The notes under the pieces were generated by a model that did no database searches, was not told where the DNA came from, and was given only the letters and a program-made list of their open reading frames with translations. A program made the position numbers and the translations under genes. Shown in pieces: positions 5,818 through 5,891 of a stretch of 5,891 nt of DNA; position 1 is the stretch's first letter; each line of letters starts with the position of its first letter. Source of the stretch: Melioribacteraceae bacterium (lineage in GTDB: Bacteria > Bacteroidota > Ignavibacteria > Ignavibacteriales > Melioribacteraceae); assembly GCA_026987055.1 (NCBI GenBank), contig JALSNL010000007.1, positions 1 to 5,891 of the forward strand, given 5' to 3'.

Positions 5818-5891
5818 TTGTATAGTATTATAATTCCAACATTAAACGAAGAAAAACTATTACCGGTTTTACTTAAAACTTTAAGTTCTAA
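5818..5891 (+). CDS. N-terminus of a family 2 glycosyltransferase (cut by window end)
   Basis: A frame opening at TTG 5818 reads (M)YSIIIPTLNEEKLLPVLLKT and stays open to the last base, giving 24 complete codons. SIIIPTLNEE is the first beta strand and nucleotide-sugar-binding start of GT-A fold family 2 glycosyltransferases, which transfer sugars from nucleotide donors to lipids, polysaccharides or proteins, usually at the cytoplasmic membrane. AAAGG at 5805-5809, overlapping the previous stop codon, gives a ribosome binding site with an 8-nt spacer and supports the TTG start. The 11-nt gap suggests cotranscription with the DUF2279-like gene. Substrate and subfamily cannot be told from so short a piece. 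Confidence 0.8.
   Translation, partial: MYSIIIPTLNEEKLLPVLLKTLSS

Overview
The window is a compact, AT-rich stretch of bacterial chromosome with every confident gene on the + strand. It looks like housekeeping DNA from the Bacteroidota/Chlorobiota/Ignavibacteriota (FCB) group, and Ignavibacteria-like by feel. That placement rests on base composition, protein flavour, frequent TTG/GTG starts and one TAnnTTTG-type promoter box. It is an inference, not a measured phylogeny. No phage, insertion sequence, CRISPR array, tRNA or rRNA gene is visible.

Layout: bases 1-139 are an AT-rich leader with a T-rich low-complexity tract and a possible promoter. Next comes a tightly packed block: trpS (tryptophanyl-tRNA synthetase carrying a cysteine motif of the iron-sulfur type), then scpA 3 nt later, scpB overlapping scpA by 8 nt, and rluB overlapping scpB by about 20 nt. 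After a 99-nt gap comes lysS (class II lysyl-tRNA synthetase), whose start is best placed at a TTG behind a GGAGG ribosome binding site. A 73-nt gap with a strong GC-rich hairpin separates lysS from a secreted DUF2279-like protein of unknown function. The start of a family-2 glycosyltransferase runs off the right end.

How the genes fit together: ScpA and ScpB are the kleisin and its winged-helix partner in the Smc condensin complex, which organises and segregates the chromosome. RluB modifies 23S rRNA and often sits next to scpAB in other bacteria. With two aminoacyl-tRNA synthetases around them, the block reads as a growth-related translation and chromosome-maintenance operon. The last two genes belong to a different, envelope-related theme and may form their own transcription unit beginning after the hairpin.

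I looked for an undescribed system and did not find one. The points most worth a second look are the Cys motif in TrpRS, the 4805-4842 hairpin (possibly a dispersed REP-like element), an altered C-terminal motif in RluB, and the possible outer-membrane nature of the DUF2279 protein.
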